DNA of 64,000 bases from Opacimonas sp002292215 (GTDB taxonomy: Bacteria; Pseudomonadota; Gammaproteobacteria; Enterobacterales; Alteromonadaceae): assembly GCA_943846745.1 (NCBI GenBank), contig OX044360.1, positions 2,480,001-2,544,000 of the forward strand. Reading direction: 5' to 3'. Position numbers and translations under genes: made by a program. This document shows, in pieces, positions 36,042-44,767 of the stretch (positions are counted from its first letter, which is position 1; every line of letters begins with the position of its first letter). The notes below the pieces were generated by a model. It searched no databases and was not told the origin of the DNA. It saw nothing but the letters and a program-made list of their open reading frames with translations.

Positions 36042-36890
36042 ATGAGTTGGATTAGACACAATATGAATTCACAGATTACCGTTTTAATATATGATGAGAA
36101 CTACATACCGTGGCTAGATGAACCTAACATATCAAAAAGCTTTAAGTTGCATCATTGTATGGACCCATTAAAAGTATTTGATTTGGTTATAAATAAGCAA
36201 GTTGATGTTCTATTGGTCAGTGATAAAATTAAGTCGATAAGTTGTGTGGAGTTTATCGATAAATTACAATCATTTGATATATTCAAAGATATTCTGGTTG
36301 CCATTTGCAGTGATATTACGGATAAAAATTATCGAATGATGCTTCTCGATAAAGGAGTACTAGATGTATTTGAAACCCCTTTAAATGTTGAGCACGTCGC
36401 CTTTAGAGTCAGCATAATGATGAAGCTGGCAAAACTTCATAAAAATCTATTATCGCTCGCTAAAAAAGACTCTAATCTACAAGAAAATGTAAATTTGTAT
36501 GGGATACAACAACCCCTTCCAGATAAAAAATTATTTCCGTCATTTGATTATATGTTAGTAAAATCGGCTGTAGAGTTAATTAAATCGGATTATACCGAAC
36601 AAGATGCGCTCGATATACTTGCTGGCAAACTTCACACGAACGAACGAACACTAACCAATGCCTTTTTTGCGATTTATCAATGTTCCATACCAGCTTGGAT
36701 AAGAGAGGAAAAACTGCTTGTTGCTAAAAAACTGATCTTAAATGGGTGTGGTAATATAACTCAAATTGCGCATGAATTAGGATATGCTGATATCGCTCAT
36801 CTTTCTCGTTCATTTAAAAATCGCTTTGGCTGCTCACCTAAGAAAATGTATCGCAAAGATTATTTTTTTAACGCGAATGAAAAGACATAG
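36042..36890 (+). CDS. AraC-type regulator with degenerate receiver domain
   Basis: The C-terminal part (about 175-275) is an AraC double helix-turn-helix: ILAGKLHTNERTLTNAFFAIYQCSIPAWIREEKLLVAKKLI, then ITQIAHELGYADIAHLSRSFKNRFGCSPKKM. The N-terminal 130 residues look like a response-regulator receiver (TVLIYDENYIPWL, VDVLLVSDKIKS, VAICSD, LDVFETPLNVEHVAFRV). However, the phospho-acceptor Asp is displaced and the conserved Lys before Pro is Thr, so phosphorylation is unlikely. It may respond to a ligand or a partner protein. An ATG at 36063 is an alternative start; neither has a good ribosome-binding site. The gene is more AT-rich than its neighbours and sits with an orphan gene 2 nt downstream. 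Confidence 0.82.
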   Translation: MSWIRHNMNSQITVLIYDENYIPWLDEPNISKSFKLHHCMDPLKVFDLVINKQVDVLLVSDKIKSISCVEFIDKLQSFDIFKDILVAICSDITDKNYRMMLLDKGVLDVFETPLNVEHVAFRVSIMMKLAKLHKNLLSLAKKDSNLQENVNLYGIQQPLPDKKLFPSFDYMLVKSAVELIKSDYTEQDALDILAGKLHTNERTLTNAFFAIYQCSIPAWIREEKLLVAKKLILNGCGNITQIAHELGYADIAHLSRSFKNRFGCSPKKMYRKDYFFNANEKT

Positions 36891-36892
36891 TT

Positions 36893-37432
36893 ATGACAAA
36901 TCTGCCGAGTATAATGAAAGACTTACACTTTTTCATATCTTGTAAAGAACAAGTTGTTAATATTGAGTTATTTCACACTCAATATGACATTGCATACCAA
37001 CTTTCCTTGTTTATACAGACCCAAGCAAACACTCCTTTTGGGTTAGTAGCTGGCTCTGAACTTCAAACCAATCTGATTATGTTATTTGCACAATGTCAGC
37101 GTGAACGAAATATTCATATCACCAATAAAGAGCAAATAATTCGAGATTGTATGTATTATATTTCAGTGCATGTACAGCATGTTAATGTCGTCAATTATCT
37201 TATTTTTCCAAACCAAGCAAGATATGAATATCCGCACTTTAGTCAAAGTTATACTAAAGAGCATTCTCCACAATATTTGATTGTGAATGTGTCAGGTTCA
37301 ATGCAAAGCATTGATAATATTGACATGTTGAATTTATTTAAGTTTATTCGCGAATCATATAAAAAAACTGGACGCTTTATACATGATATTCAGTATATTG
37401 ATAATAATATTATTGCCCTAGACTTCACCTAG
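36893..37432 (+). CDS. Orphan protein cotranscribed with the AraC-type regulator
   Basis: I do not recognise this 179-residue protein. It has no signal peptide or membrane helix. It is mixed alpha/beta with many aromatic and Asn residues. It starts 2 nt after the regulator stop, so the two are cotranscribed and probably work together. Its start NLPSIMKDLHFFISCKEQVVNI resembles a small ligand- or protein-binding domain, but this cannot be supported further. AT-rich codon use matches the regulator and not the flanking core genes, which suggests joint transfer. A tandem 11-bp repeat begins right after the stop. Confidence 0.7.
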   Translation: MTNLPSIMKDLHFFISCKEQVVNIELFHTQYDIAYQLSLFIQTQANTPFGLVAGSELQTNLIMLFAQCQRERNIHITNKEQIIRDCMYYISVHVQHVNVVNYLIFPNQARYEYPHFSQSYTKEHSPQYLIVNVSGSMQSIDNIDMLNLFKFIRESYKKTGRFIHDIQYIDNNIIALDFT

Positions 37433-37433
37433 T

Positions 37434-37477
37434 CAAACACCTACCAAACACCTACCAAACACCTACCACAAACCTAC
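37434..37477 (+). repeat. Four tandem 11-bp repeats
   Basis: CAAACACCTAC occurs three times without change (37434-37444, 37445-37455, 37456-37466), then once as CACAAACCTAC (37467-37477). The 11-bp period puts each copy on nearly the same DNA face. It starts 2 nt after the orphan gene stop. It could be a protein-binding array, or slippage DNA without function. Confidence 0.8.
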
Positions 37478-37496
37478 CACGCAACAATCTCATTGC

Positions 37497-37622
37497 TTAT
37501 AATGCCTGTGAAAAAAATGCTTCAGCCTGAGTTTTATTTGTTTGAATGATCACAATTTTATCGGTATTTAAGGTCACCGTAGCTTGTTCTAATAGCATTG
37601 GTGAGACTGACTGAGTCTCCAT
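37497..37622 (-). CDS. Possible small protein of 41 residues
   Basis: An open frame on the minus strand begins METQSVSPMLLEQ and ends TQAEAFFSQAL. Its hydrophobic/charged pattern looks protein-like (VTLNTDKIVIIQTNKTQ). It starts right after the fadD terminator hairpin and has only a distant AAGG as a ribosome-binding site. It occupies most of the 247-nt gap between the orphan gene and the fadD-like gene. I cannot name it; it may be a conserved small protein or chance. Confidence 0.3.
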   Translation of the reverse strand: METQSVSPMLLEQATVTLNTDKIVIIQTNKTQAEAFFSQAL

Positions 37623-37625
37623 AAT

Positions 37626-37648
37626 AAATAAGGCCCTTGCGGGCCTCT
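37626..37648 (-). terminator. Terminator of the fadD-like gene
   Basis: On the minus strand AGGCCC-GCAA-GGGCCT (37631-37646) is followed by TATTTATT. The stem is strong and the T-tract interrupted. It lies 32 nt after the stop of the ligase gene. Confidence 0.75.
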
Positions 37649-37679
37649 AAATTTCTGTTAATTATTGCGTTGTATCGAC

Positions 37680-39257
37680 CTAATCGCGAAGCATACGGCG
37701 TAGCAATTTGCCTACACTCGATTTAGGTAATTCATCTAATATATGAATTTCTTTTGGTACTTTGTACGCGGTGAGTAATTTGCGGCAATGCGCTTCAATG
37801 TCATCCGTATCAACGGTGTTTTTCAATGCAACATATGCACACACGCGCTCACCTGTTTTGTCGTCAGGTTTACCTATGACAGCTGCTTCTAACACGCTAG
37901 GATGGAGGGTGAGCACTTCCTCAACCTCATTAGGATAGACGTTAAAACCCGAGACAATGATCATGTCTTTTAAGCGGTCAACAATCTTAATACAGCCATT
38001 ATCTAGTATGATGCCAACATCGCCTGTTTTAAAATAACCATCAGCCGTCATGACTTCAGCTGTTGCATCTGGTCGCTGCCAGTAACCGAGCATTACTTGA
38101 GGGCCTCGGATGGCAATTTCACCAGACTCACCTTGTGGAAGTTGTGAACCATCATCGGCTAAAATCGCGATTTCAGTGCCATCGACGGGTAAGCCGACCG
38201 TGCCATATTGTTCATTGCCAACTTCATTAAATGCGGCAACCGGGGCAGTTTCTGATAAACCATACCCTTCTGTGATTTCACAGCCAGTTACACCGCGCCA
38301 TGCGTCAACGGCTGCTTGTGTCAGTGCGGTCCCCCCTGAAATAGTCAACTTAAGTTTAGAAAAGTCGCAGGTTTTAAAGTCAGGATGAGATGCTAATCCA
38401 ACGAATAACGTGTTAATACCGGCAAAGGTCGTAAATTGATGTGGTTTGATGGCAGCAATAAATGCATCAGGATCACGTGGGTTAGGGATCAATAATATAT
38501 GCGCACCTCGTGATGCAAATGCCATCATACATACCGTAAATGCATAAATATGATAAAGCGGTAAGGGACATATAACCATTTCATCTTGAGCATTAAAATT
38601 ATTACCCAATCGACCTATGGTTTGCACGCAGTTGGAGATAATATTGCTATGGGATAATGCTGCACCTTTAGACACGCCGGTAGTGCCACCTGTATATTGC
38701 AATGCGGCAACATCATTAATATCAATGCCTGTTCTCGGTGGAAAGTCAGCGAGTGCACCTTGGGCTAATACATTAGTAAAATTAACATGTTCGGTATGCT
38801 CCGGCGCAGTATTAGGCATGAGTAATTCTGTTGCAGACGTAATAATGACGGATTCAATGGCTACATCTTCAGCGATTTCATCGTATTTAGGCAAAAAATC
38901 AGCCAAGATAACCAGTGCCTTTGCCCCTGAATCATTAAATTGATGTTTCATTTCTCTAGGGGTGTAAAGCGGATTAGTATTGACGACCACTAAACCTGCG
39001 CGAAATGCCCCATAAACCGCAATCGGATTTTGCAACACATTGGGTAATTGAATTGCAATCCGATCCCCAACTTTAAGACCTAGTTGATTGACGCAATAAG
39101 TCGCAAATTGCGCTGATGCTGCGTCTATTTGCGCGTAACTGTATGTTTGACCTAGTGCGGTATAGGCAGGAACAGCGGCGTGTTGTGTGAAAAATCCTTC
39201 AACAAAATCACCAATTGACGATATGTTTTCAGGAATGAAATTGGTAGAATTCGACAT
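37680..39257 (-). CDS. fadD: Long-chain fatty-acid--CoA ligase (FadD-like)
   Basis: This adenylate-forming enzyme activates fatty acids to acyl-CoA in two steps. P-loop motif LQYTGGTTGVSKGAALSH, A5 motif ITEGYGLSETAP, A7 YFKTGDVGI, A8 IIVSGFNVYPNEVEEV and the A10 Lys in PKSSVGKLLRRML are all present. Length 525 is shorter than E. coli FadD (561). AGGA is 8 nt before the chosen ATG; an ATG three codons earlier abuts it. FadD is the best name, but medium-chain ligases of this family look alike. It may supply substrates for the acyl-CoA dehydrogenase at the left end of the window. Confidence 0.88.
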   Translation of the reverse strand: MSNSTNFIPENISSIGDFVEGFFTQHAAVPAYTALGQTYSYAQIDAASAQFATYCVNQLGLKVGDRIAIQLPNVLQNPIAVYGAFRAGLVVVNTNPLYTPREMKHQFNDSGAKALVILADFLPKYDEIAEDVAIESVIITSATELLMPNTAPEHTEHVNFTNVLAQGALADFPPRTGIDINDVAALQYTGGTTGVSKGAALSHSNIISNCVQTIGRLGNNFNAQDEMVICPLPLYHIYAFTVCMMAFASRGAHILLIPNPRDPDAFIAAIKPHQFTTFAGINTLFVGLASHPDFKTCDFSKLKLTISGGTALTQAAVDAWRGVTGCEITEGYGLSETAPVAAFNEVGNEQYGTVGLPVDGTEIAILADDGSQLPQGESGEIAIRGPQVMLGYWQRPDATAEVMTADGYFKTGDVGIILDNGCIKIVDRLKDMIIVSGFNVYPNEVEEVLTLHPSVLEAAVIGKPDDKTGERVCAYVALKNTVDTDDIEAHCRKLLTAYKVPKEIHILDELPKSSVGKLLRRMLRD

Positions 39258-39339
39258 AACAAGCATCCTATATTTGATTTTAAGTTTAATAGGTATAGTG
39301 TGCCTGAGATTAATCTATTTTTACAATTATTTTACATTA

Positions 39340-39807
39340 TTAGTTTGAGTTATATTGTAGGGGGCGGGATTTTATCGGATAGACAAACCAACATGCCCCG
39401 ATTAGCCCGCATAATATTTGCAACAATAAACCAAAATCTCGTGCGCCAGCAATCAAAGTGACTTGTAATATCGGGTACATAGCGGTGTGGATAGCGCCTA
39501 TAGTGATCCCGCCAGCCAAAATAAAGCTGGCCTGTACAAGCGTGCTTCGGGCCTGTGTGAAGTGAAATATTACGGCGCAGATCAACCAACCAAGTAACAA
39601 TCCTCCCGCGATGATCACGCCATATGTGGGGAGTAGTCCTAGCCAATCTTGGCCTGTCATGGCTATTCGCTGATTCAGGCTAACTGCAATATCTACTTTA
39701 CCTAACTGCCATAAATTAAATTGGGTATGTGCCATACTTGCAAGGGTGAATGTTAAAAACCATGCACGTATAAAACGCCACCAAGGCCAAAGTGTGATGT
39801 TGCGCAT
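39340..39807 (-). CDS. Small integral membrane protein, unknown function
   Basis: The protein has about 155 residues and four predicted hydrophobic helices: about 10-26, 55-80, 90-110 and 115-140. The N-terminus RNITLWPWWRFIRAW is Trp-rich and basic. I do not recognise the family. An in-frame TTG two codons upstream is an alternative start with closer AGGA. It is downstream of nothing on its strand and divergent from the sugar dehydrogenase gene. Phased repeats lie in the shared promoter region. Confidence 0.75.
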   Translation of the reverse strand: MRNITLWPWWRFIRAWFLTFTLASMAHTQFNLWQLGKVDIAVSLNQRIAMTGQDWLGLLPTYGVIIAGGLLLGWLICAVIFHFTQARSTLVQASFILAGGITIGAIHTAMYPILQVTLIAGARDFGLLLQILCGLIGACWFVYPIKSRPLQYNSN

Positions 39808-39824
39808 AAACAAGGTATCCTATT

Positions 39825-39868
39825 ACTCAGTTTTTTATTAAATTATTGACTCAGTTAATGACTCAGTT
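39825..39868 (+). repeat. Three ACTCAGTT repeats spaced 24 and 12 bp
   Basis: ACTCAGTT occurs at 39825, 39849 and 39861. The last two lie in a 12-bp tandem unit TGACTCAGTTAA / TGACTCAGTTGA. All sit in the divergent region between the membrane protein and the sugar dehydrogenase genes, so they may be an operator. Confidence 0.55.
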
Positions 39869-39889
39869 GAATTTCACCAAGGACATGTG

Positions 39890-41161
39890 ATGATGCAATG
39901 GTATCAATTTTTAATGTTAAGCACAGCTAGCTGTAAAGTGAAGCAATATTCGATTATCTTGCTGCTGGTGTGTTCCATGAGTGGGTTAAGTCAGGCCGTG
40001 CATGCAACGAGTATAGGGCTTAGTCAAACTCAATATGGACTTTACCCTGTATTGTCACAACTTGATATGCCTTGGGCGGTCAAATCCGATCAACAATCGC
40101 GTTTGTGGGTCACGTTAATGTCAGGACAAGTAGTGGTCACTACCCCTTTGAATTTATACCAGAAGCCGCAACCTCTCAATTTCCAAACTCTTGATTTAGC
40201 ATTGCCAGAACTCTATGTAGCAGGGCAGGGTGGGTTAATGGACTTGCTAATACTATCTGAATCAACGGCAACACAAAAACACCTTCTCGTGACCTATGCA
40301 AAAGGAAATGATAGTCATAATGCCTTAGCCATACAACGAATCACCTTAGGTTGGGTGCATAGTGAAGATCGCTGGCAACTAATATCCAGTGAGTCTATTT
40401 TTACCGTCAGCCCCGCTAAGTCGACACCAGTTCATTATGGTGCGCGTTTGGTACAATTAGCCGATGACAGCATTTTGGTTACCGTTGGGGATGGATTTGA
40501 TTGGCGTGAACAAGCCCAAAATAAAGCGTCAGGATTGGGTAAAATCTTACGTATGAGCCTCACCGGCGATCCTTTGGTTGACAATCCTTTTTATCAATCG
40601 GCATTAATTGGATCTGACCCTAATATAATGAAGCAATGGGTGTATTCTTTGGGGCACCGTAACCCTCAGGGACTATTAGTTGATAAATATGGCGCTATTT
40701 GGGCACATGAACATGGGCCCGCTGGTGGGGATGAAATCAATTTAATTCGTCCTGGTCTAAATTATGGGTGGCCAGTTATTACCAAAGGAATCGATTATTC
40801 CGGGGCACAAATTACACCTTTTAGCCAATACCCAGGAATGACGGCTCCCGTTGTGAATTGGACTCCTTCTATCGCGCCTTCTGGATTTATTCGCTATGAG
40901 GAAGCGTTATTTCCTGAGTTGTACAATTCCTTCATTGTGACTAGCCTTAAACTCAAAGGTATTATTGCTGTGAATGTAAAAGATGGTGTCTATGAGTCAC
41001 AAGTTAAACTCGATGCCGTGAGAGTCACTGAGACTAAAACACAAATCGTGACCTCATCTTTACCTCGCTTACGAGATATTACGACCTTACCATCTGGGGA
41101 AATCATCGTACTTAGTGATGGTGTAGATGGCGAACTATTGCATTTAAAGAGTCGTCAATAA
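39890..41161 (+). CDS. PQQ-dependent aldose sugar dehydrogenase (YliI-like)
   Basis: This exported six-bladed propeller has a signal peptide (about 20-40, ending VHA). YSLGHRNPQGLLVD and HEHGPAGGDEINLIRPGLNYGWPVI are the signatures of the soluble aldose sugar dehydrogenases, including the His and Gly residues near PQQ and calcium. It oxidises aldoses in the periplasm when PQQ is available; no PQQ biosynthesis genes are in the window. AAGGA lies 6 nt before this ATG. A GTG one codon upstream is less likely. Length 423 is slightly over the usual 370, from the N-terminus. Confidence 0.9.
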   Translation: MMQWYQFLMLSTASCKVKQYSIILLLVCSMSGLSQAVHATSIGLSQTQYGLYPVLSQLDMPWAVKSDQQSRLWVTLMSGQVVVTTPLNLYQKPQPLNFQTLDLALPELYVAGQGGLMDLLILSESTATQKHLLVTYAKGNDSHNALAIQRITLGWVHSEDRWQLISSESIFTVSPAKSTPVHYGARLVQLADDSILVTVGDGFDWREQAQNKASGLGKILRMSLTGDPLVDNPFYQSALIGSDPNIMKQWVYSLGHRNPQGLLVDKYGAIWAHEHGPAGGDEINLIRPGLNYGWPVITKGIDYSGAQITPFSQYPGMTAPVVNWTPSIAPSGFIRYEEALFPELYNSFIVTSLKLKGIIAVNVKDGVYESQVKLDAVRVTETKTQIVTSSLPRLRDITTLPSGEIIVLSDGVDGELLHLKSRQ

Positions 41162-41503
41162 GCGATAAAATATGAGTCTTGATGCCGTTAGACCAATGTA
41201 TGGTATATTCAAACGATAGATAGGTTAAGATGCAAAATAGTCTGTATTGCTGATTCTGACTTGATTTTATGAACGTAATATTTAGGCGTAATATTATATC
41301 CAGCAATATTGAGAACTGATTATATCGTTTAAAATATAGCAAGATACAAATGCATAATTACTGTGAATGACCAGTATTATGGATATAAACCAAAGTTTCA
41401 TTCATTTTTTTTCAAAAAAACGCTATAATTTCAGGGAATTATCATTACCTAATTTGGCGTTTTATATAAAACGTAAATTCACAACGAAAAAGAGGACATT
41501 ATC
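41162..41503. other. Intergenic region before acnB, no gene seen
   Basis: This 342-nt AT-rich gap holds no convincing gene. A minus-strand open frame here is not protein-like. CGTAATATT occurs twice (41274-41282, 41287-41295), a 13-bp direct repeat. A TATAAT box at 41424-41429 fits a promoter for acnB, with a weak TTCATT 17 nt upstream. No riboswitch-like structure was noticed. Confidence 0.6.
41424..41429 (+). promoter_or_regulatory. Probable acnB -10 box
   Basis: A perfect TATAAT lies 74 nt before the acnB start. A weak -35 (TTCATT, 41401-41406) is at the right distance. No Crp, Fnr or ArcA site was identified with confidence. Confidence 0.5.
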
Positions 41504-44110
41504 GTGTTAGTAGAATATCGTAAACACGTCGCAGAGCGCGCTGCCGAAGGGATCCCGCCGAAGCCGCTTAATCCAGAGCAAGTCACTGGTTTAGTTGAAT
41601 TATTAAAAAATCCACCAGCAGGCGAAGAAGAGTTTTTAATCGAACTAATTTCTGACCGTGTTCCTCCTGGTGTAGATGAAGCTGCATATGTAAAAGCGGG
41701 TTTTTTAAGTGCTATCGTTAAAAACGAAGTCACTTCGCCACTTATTTCGAGAGATGCTGCAGTACAGTTACTAGGTAACATGCACGGTGGATATAACATT
41801 GTCACTTTAGTTGATTTGTTAGATGACGCTGATTTAGCTGAACTTGCTGCTGAAGAATTAAAGCACACATTGTTGATGTTTGATGCGTTCCATGATGTGG
41901 AAGAGAAGCATAAAGCCGGTAATAAATTTGCAACAGACGTTATGGAGTCATGGGCTGAAGGAGAATGGTTTACTTCACGTGATGACCTACAAGAAAAAAT
42001 CACCGCAACTGTATTTAAAGTGACTGGCGAAACCAACACGGATGATTTGTCACCAGCTCCAGATGCATGGTCACGTCCTGATATTCCATTACATGCAAAA
42101 GCGGCATTTAAAATGACGCGTGATGGCTTAACCCCTGAAAAGCATGGTGAAATCGGTCCATTAGCACAAATCGAAGCTATAAAAGCACAAGGTCACCAAG
42201 TGGCATTTGTGGGGGACGTTGTTGGTACGGGTTCTTCACGTAAATCAGCGACTAACTCAGTCTTATGGTTCTTTGGTGACGATTTACCAGGCGTACCTAA
42301 CAAACGTGGTGGTGGTATTTGTATTGGTTCTAAAGTTGCACCGATTTTTTATAACACTATGGAAGATGCGGGTGCATTAGTATTTGAAGCCGATGTTGAA
42401 GAAATGAACATGGGTGACGTGATTGAGATTTATCCTTTCACGGGCAAAATCACTAAAAACGGTGCAACGATTGCTGAATATCAATATAAATCTGACGTGT
42501 TATTAGATGAAGTACGTGCCGGTGGCCGTATTAACCTAATCATTGGTCGTGGTTTAACAGACAAAGCGCGTGAGTCATTAGCGCTAGGGCCAACGGATTT
42601 ATTCCGTAAGCCGGATCAACCTATTGAATCTGATAAAGGTTATACTCTTGCGCAGAAAATGGTAGGTAAAGCATGTGGTGTTGATGGTATTCGCCCAGGC
42701 ACATATTGTGAACCTAAAATGACGACAGTTGGCTCGCAAGATACCACCGGTCCGATGACGCGTGATGAGCTAAAAGATCTAGCTTGCCTAGGTTTCTCTG
42801 CAGATTTAACGATGCAATCTTTCTGTCACACCGCTGCTTATCCTAAGCCGGTGGACATTGATACACAACATACGTTACCTGATTTTATGATGAATCGTGG
42901 TGGTGTATCGCTACGTCCAGGTGACGGTATCATTCACTCATGGTTAAACCGCATGTTGTTGCCAGATACAGTGGGTACGGGTGGTGATTCACATACGCGT
43001 TTCCCTATGGGTATTTCATTCCCAGCAGGTTCTGGTCTAGTTGCTTTCGCAGCAGCCACTGGCGTTATGCCATTAGATATGCCTGAATCAATTTTGGTGC
43101 GTTTTAAAGGTGACATGCAGCCTGGTATCACACTTCGTGATCTCGTTCATGCGATCCCTTTATATGGAATCAAACAAGGTTTATTAACGGTTGCTAAGAA
43201 AGGGAAAGTCAATGCTTTCTCTGGCCGTATCCTTGAGATTGAAGGTTTGAAAGAGTTAACTGTTGAGCAAGCGTTTGAATTATCAGATGCATCTGCTGAG
43301 CGTTCAGCTGCTGGTTGTACGATTAAATTATCAGAAGAGTCGATTGCTGAATACTTAACCTCTAACATCACTATGTTACGTTGGATGATCGCTGAAGGTT
43401 ATGGCGACCCACGAACACTAGAGCGTCGTGCACGTAAGATGGAAGAATGGTTGGCTGAACCTACATTAATGCAAGCCGATGCTGACGCAGAATACTGTGA
43501 AGTCATCGAAATTGATTTAGCCGATATTAAAGAGCCAATTTTATGTTGTCCAAATGATCCTGATGATGCCAAAACACTATCAGACGTTGCGGGTACTAAA
43601 ATTGAAGAAGTATTCATCGGTTCATGTATGACTAACATTGGTCACTTCCGTGCGGCAGGTAAATTACTAGAGCAGTTCGGTGGTACATTACCAACACGTT
43701 TATGGATGTCTCCACCGACTAAGATGGATAAAGCCGTCTTGATGGAAGAAGGTTTCTATAACATCTATGGTCGTGCTGGTGTGCGTACTGAAATGCCTGG
43801 TTGTTCATTGTGTATGGGTAACCAAGCACGTGTAGAAGCCGGTTCAACGGTATTATCAACATCAACACGTAATTTCCCTAACCGTTTAGGTGATGGCGCT
43901 AATGTGTACTTATGTTCTGCTGAAATGGCAGCGGTAGGTGCTATTATTGGTAAGATCCCAACAGCGGCAGAATACATGGAATATGCGTCTAAGATTGATT
44001 CAATGGCGGGTGAAGTTTATAAATACTTAAACTTTGACCGTATTGAAGCATTCAAAGCTGCAGAAGAAAAGGCCAAAGCATCGATTATTCCTGCGTTGAA
44101 TATTGCTTAA
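41504..44110 (+). CDS. acnB: Aconitate hydratase B
   Basis: AcnB interconverts citrate and isocitrate in the TCA cycle and also carries out 2-methylisocitrate dehydration in related bacteria. Length 868 compares with 865 in E. coli. The N-terminal HEAT-like domain (YRKHVAERAAEGIPPKPL onward) is followed by the swivel domain with VGTGSSRKSATNSVLWF. The Fe-S domains follow, with SFCHTAAYPKPVDID, TGGDSHTRFPMG, FIGSCMTNIGHFR and PGCSLCMGNQARV; the three Cys that hold the 4Fe-4S cluster are in the last two. The start is a GTG behind AGAGGA, matching the start of other AcnB proteins. Confidence 0.99.
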   Translation: MLVEYRKHVAERAAEGIPPKPLNPEQVTGLVELLKNPPAGEEEFLIELISDRVPPGVDEAAYVKAGFLSAIVKNEVTSPLISRDAAVQLLGNMHGGYNIVTLVDLLDDADLAELAAEELKHTLLMFDAFHDVEEKHKAGNKFATDVMESWAEGEWFTSRDDLQEKITATVFKVTGETNTDDLSPAPDAWSRPDIPLHAKAAFKMTRDGLTPEKHGEIGPLAQIEAIKAQGHQVAFVGDVVGTGSSRKSATNSVLWFFGDDLPGVPNKRGGGICIGSKVAPIFYNTMEDAGALVFEADVEEMNMGDVIEIYPFTGKITKNGATIAEYQYKSDVLLDEVRAGGRINLIIGRGLTDKARESLALGPTDLFRKPDQPIESDKGYTLAQKMVGKACGVDGIRPGTYCEPKMTTVGSQDTTGPMTRDELKDLACLGFSADLTMQSFCHTAAYPKPVDIDTQHTLPDFMMNRGGVSLRPGDGIIHSWLNRMLLPDTVGTGGDSHTRFPMGISFPAGSGLVAFAAATGVMPLDMPESILVRFKGDMQPGITLRDLVHAIPLYGIKQGLLTVAKKGKVNAFSGRILEIEGLKELTVEQAFELSDASAERSAAGCTIKLSEESIAEYLTSNITMLRWMIAEGYGDPRTLERRARKMEEWLAEPTLMQADADAEYCEVIEIDLADIKEPILCCPNDPDDAKTLSDVAGTKIEEVFIGSCMTNIGHFRAAGKLLEQFGGTLPTRLWMSPPTKMDKAVLMEEGFYNIYGRAGVRTEMPGCSLCMGNQARVEAGSTVLSTSTRNFPNRLGDGANVYLCSAEMAAVGAIIGKIPTAAEYMEYASKIDSMAGEVYKYLNFDRIEAFKAAEEKAKASIIPALNIA

Positions 44111-44132
44111 TATTTTATAAAAAGTAAAAAAT

Positions 44133-44170
44133 AAAAAGCCAACTAAGCTAATACTTAGTTGGCTTTTTTT
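44133..44170 (+). terminator. acnB terminator
   Basis: AAAAAGCCAACTAAG pairs with CTTAGTTGGCTTTTT across a 6-nt loop, followed by further T. It is strong and could work in both directions. Confidence 0.95.
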
Positions 44171-44205
44171 GTTATTATTACGGCTGTTAAAACCAATAAA
44201 TCCCT

Positions 44206-44715
44206 ATGAGGTTTAATGTGACTGTGCCTACTAGAGCTATTTTGTTGTTAAGTGCTTGTCTACTATTGGGCTGTGCGGTACCTGATGCTGCGGCAAATTC
44301 GACACCTGCAACGTATTTACCTGACGGTGTTGAAATGGTGCAGTTTGGTCAAGCCAAAGTCAAACTAGCCAATCAACTTTATACCTTAGAGTTTGCGGCC
44401 AATGATCAACAACGTGCTCGTGGATTAATGTATCGTAACGAGTTATGTGCTGCCTGCGGTATGCTATTTGATTTTGGCAAAAGTCGTTATGTCGGGATGT
44501 GGATGAAAAACACCAATATTCCTTTAGATGTAGCCTATATTAGTGCTCAAGGATTGATTATTAATATTGAACAAATGCAGCCACACACTTTACAAGCCCA
44601 TCATTCGGAGATTGCGGTGCGTTATGCCATAGAGATGAATCTTGGGTGGTTTGCACAACATCAGATTGAGGCTGGAGATAGCGTTAGGTTTATTTCTGCT
44701 ATGCCAAAAAACTAA
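44206..44715 (+). CDS. DUF192 family lipoprotein
   Basis: The signal peptide ends LLLGC with Cys23 as the likely lipidation site. The mature part is a DUF192 domain (about 45-165): LEFAANDQQRARGLMYRNEL, GMLFDFGKSRYVGMWMKNTNIPLDVAYI, AIEMNLGWFAQHQIEAGD. The family is small and exported, and function is unknown. Extra Cys residues CAAC (about 86-89) sit in the family's MYR loop. It probably has its own promoter after the acnB terminator. The ribosome-binding site is weak and a GTG four codons later is an alternative start. Confidence 0.88.
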   Translation: MRFNVTVPTRAILLLSACLLLGCAVPDAAANSTPATYLPDGVEMVQFGQAKVKLANQLYTLEFAANDQQRARGLMYRNELCAACGMLFDFGKSRYVGMWMKNTNIPLDVAYISAQGLIINIEQMQPHTLQAHHSEIAVRYAIEMNLGWFAQHQIEAGDSVRFISAMPKN

Positions 44716-44767
44716 ATCGTTTTATACTAATGTTAGTAACCCATTACAAAAGTAATAAAAATCTAAG

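Noticed and set aside
37434..37477. CRISPR array
   Set aside because: The units are 11 bp and directly adjacent, with no spacers, and no cas genes are present.
41112..41342. 76-codon minus-strand frame in the region before acnB
   Set aside because: The composition is not protein-like (Tyr, Ile and His-rich), it overlaps the end of the sugar dehydrogenase gene, and it lacks a ribosome-binding site.
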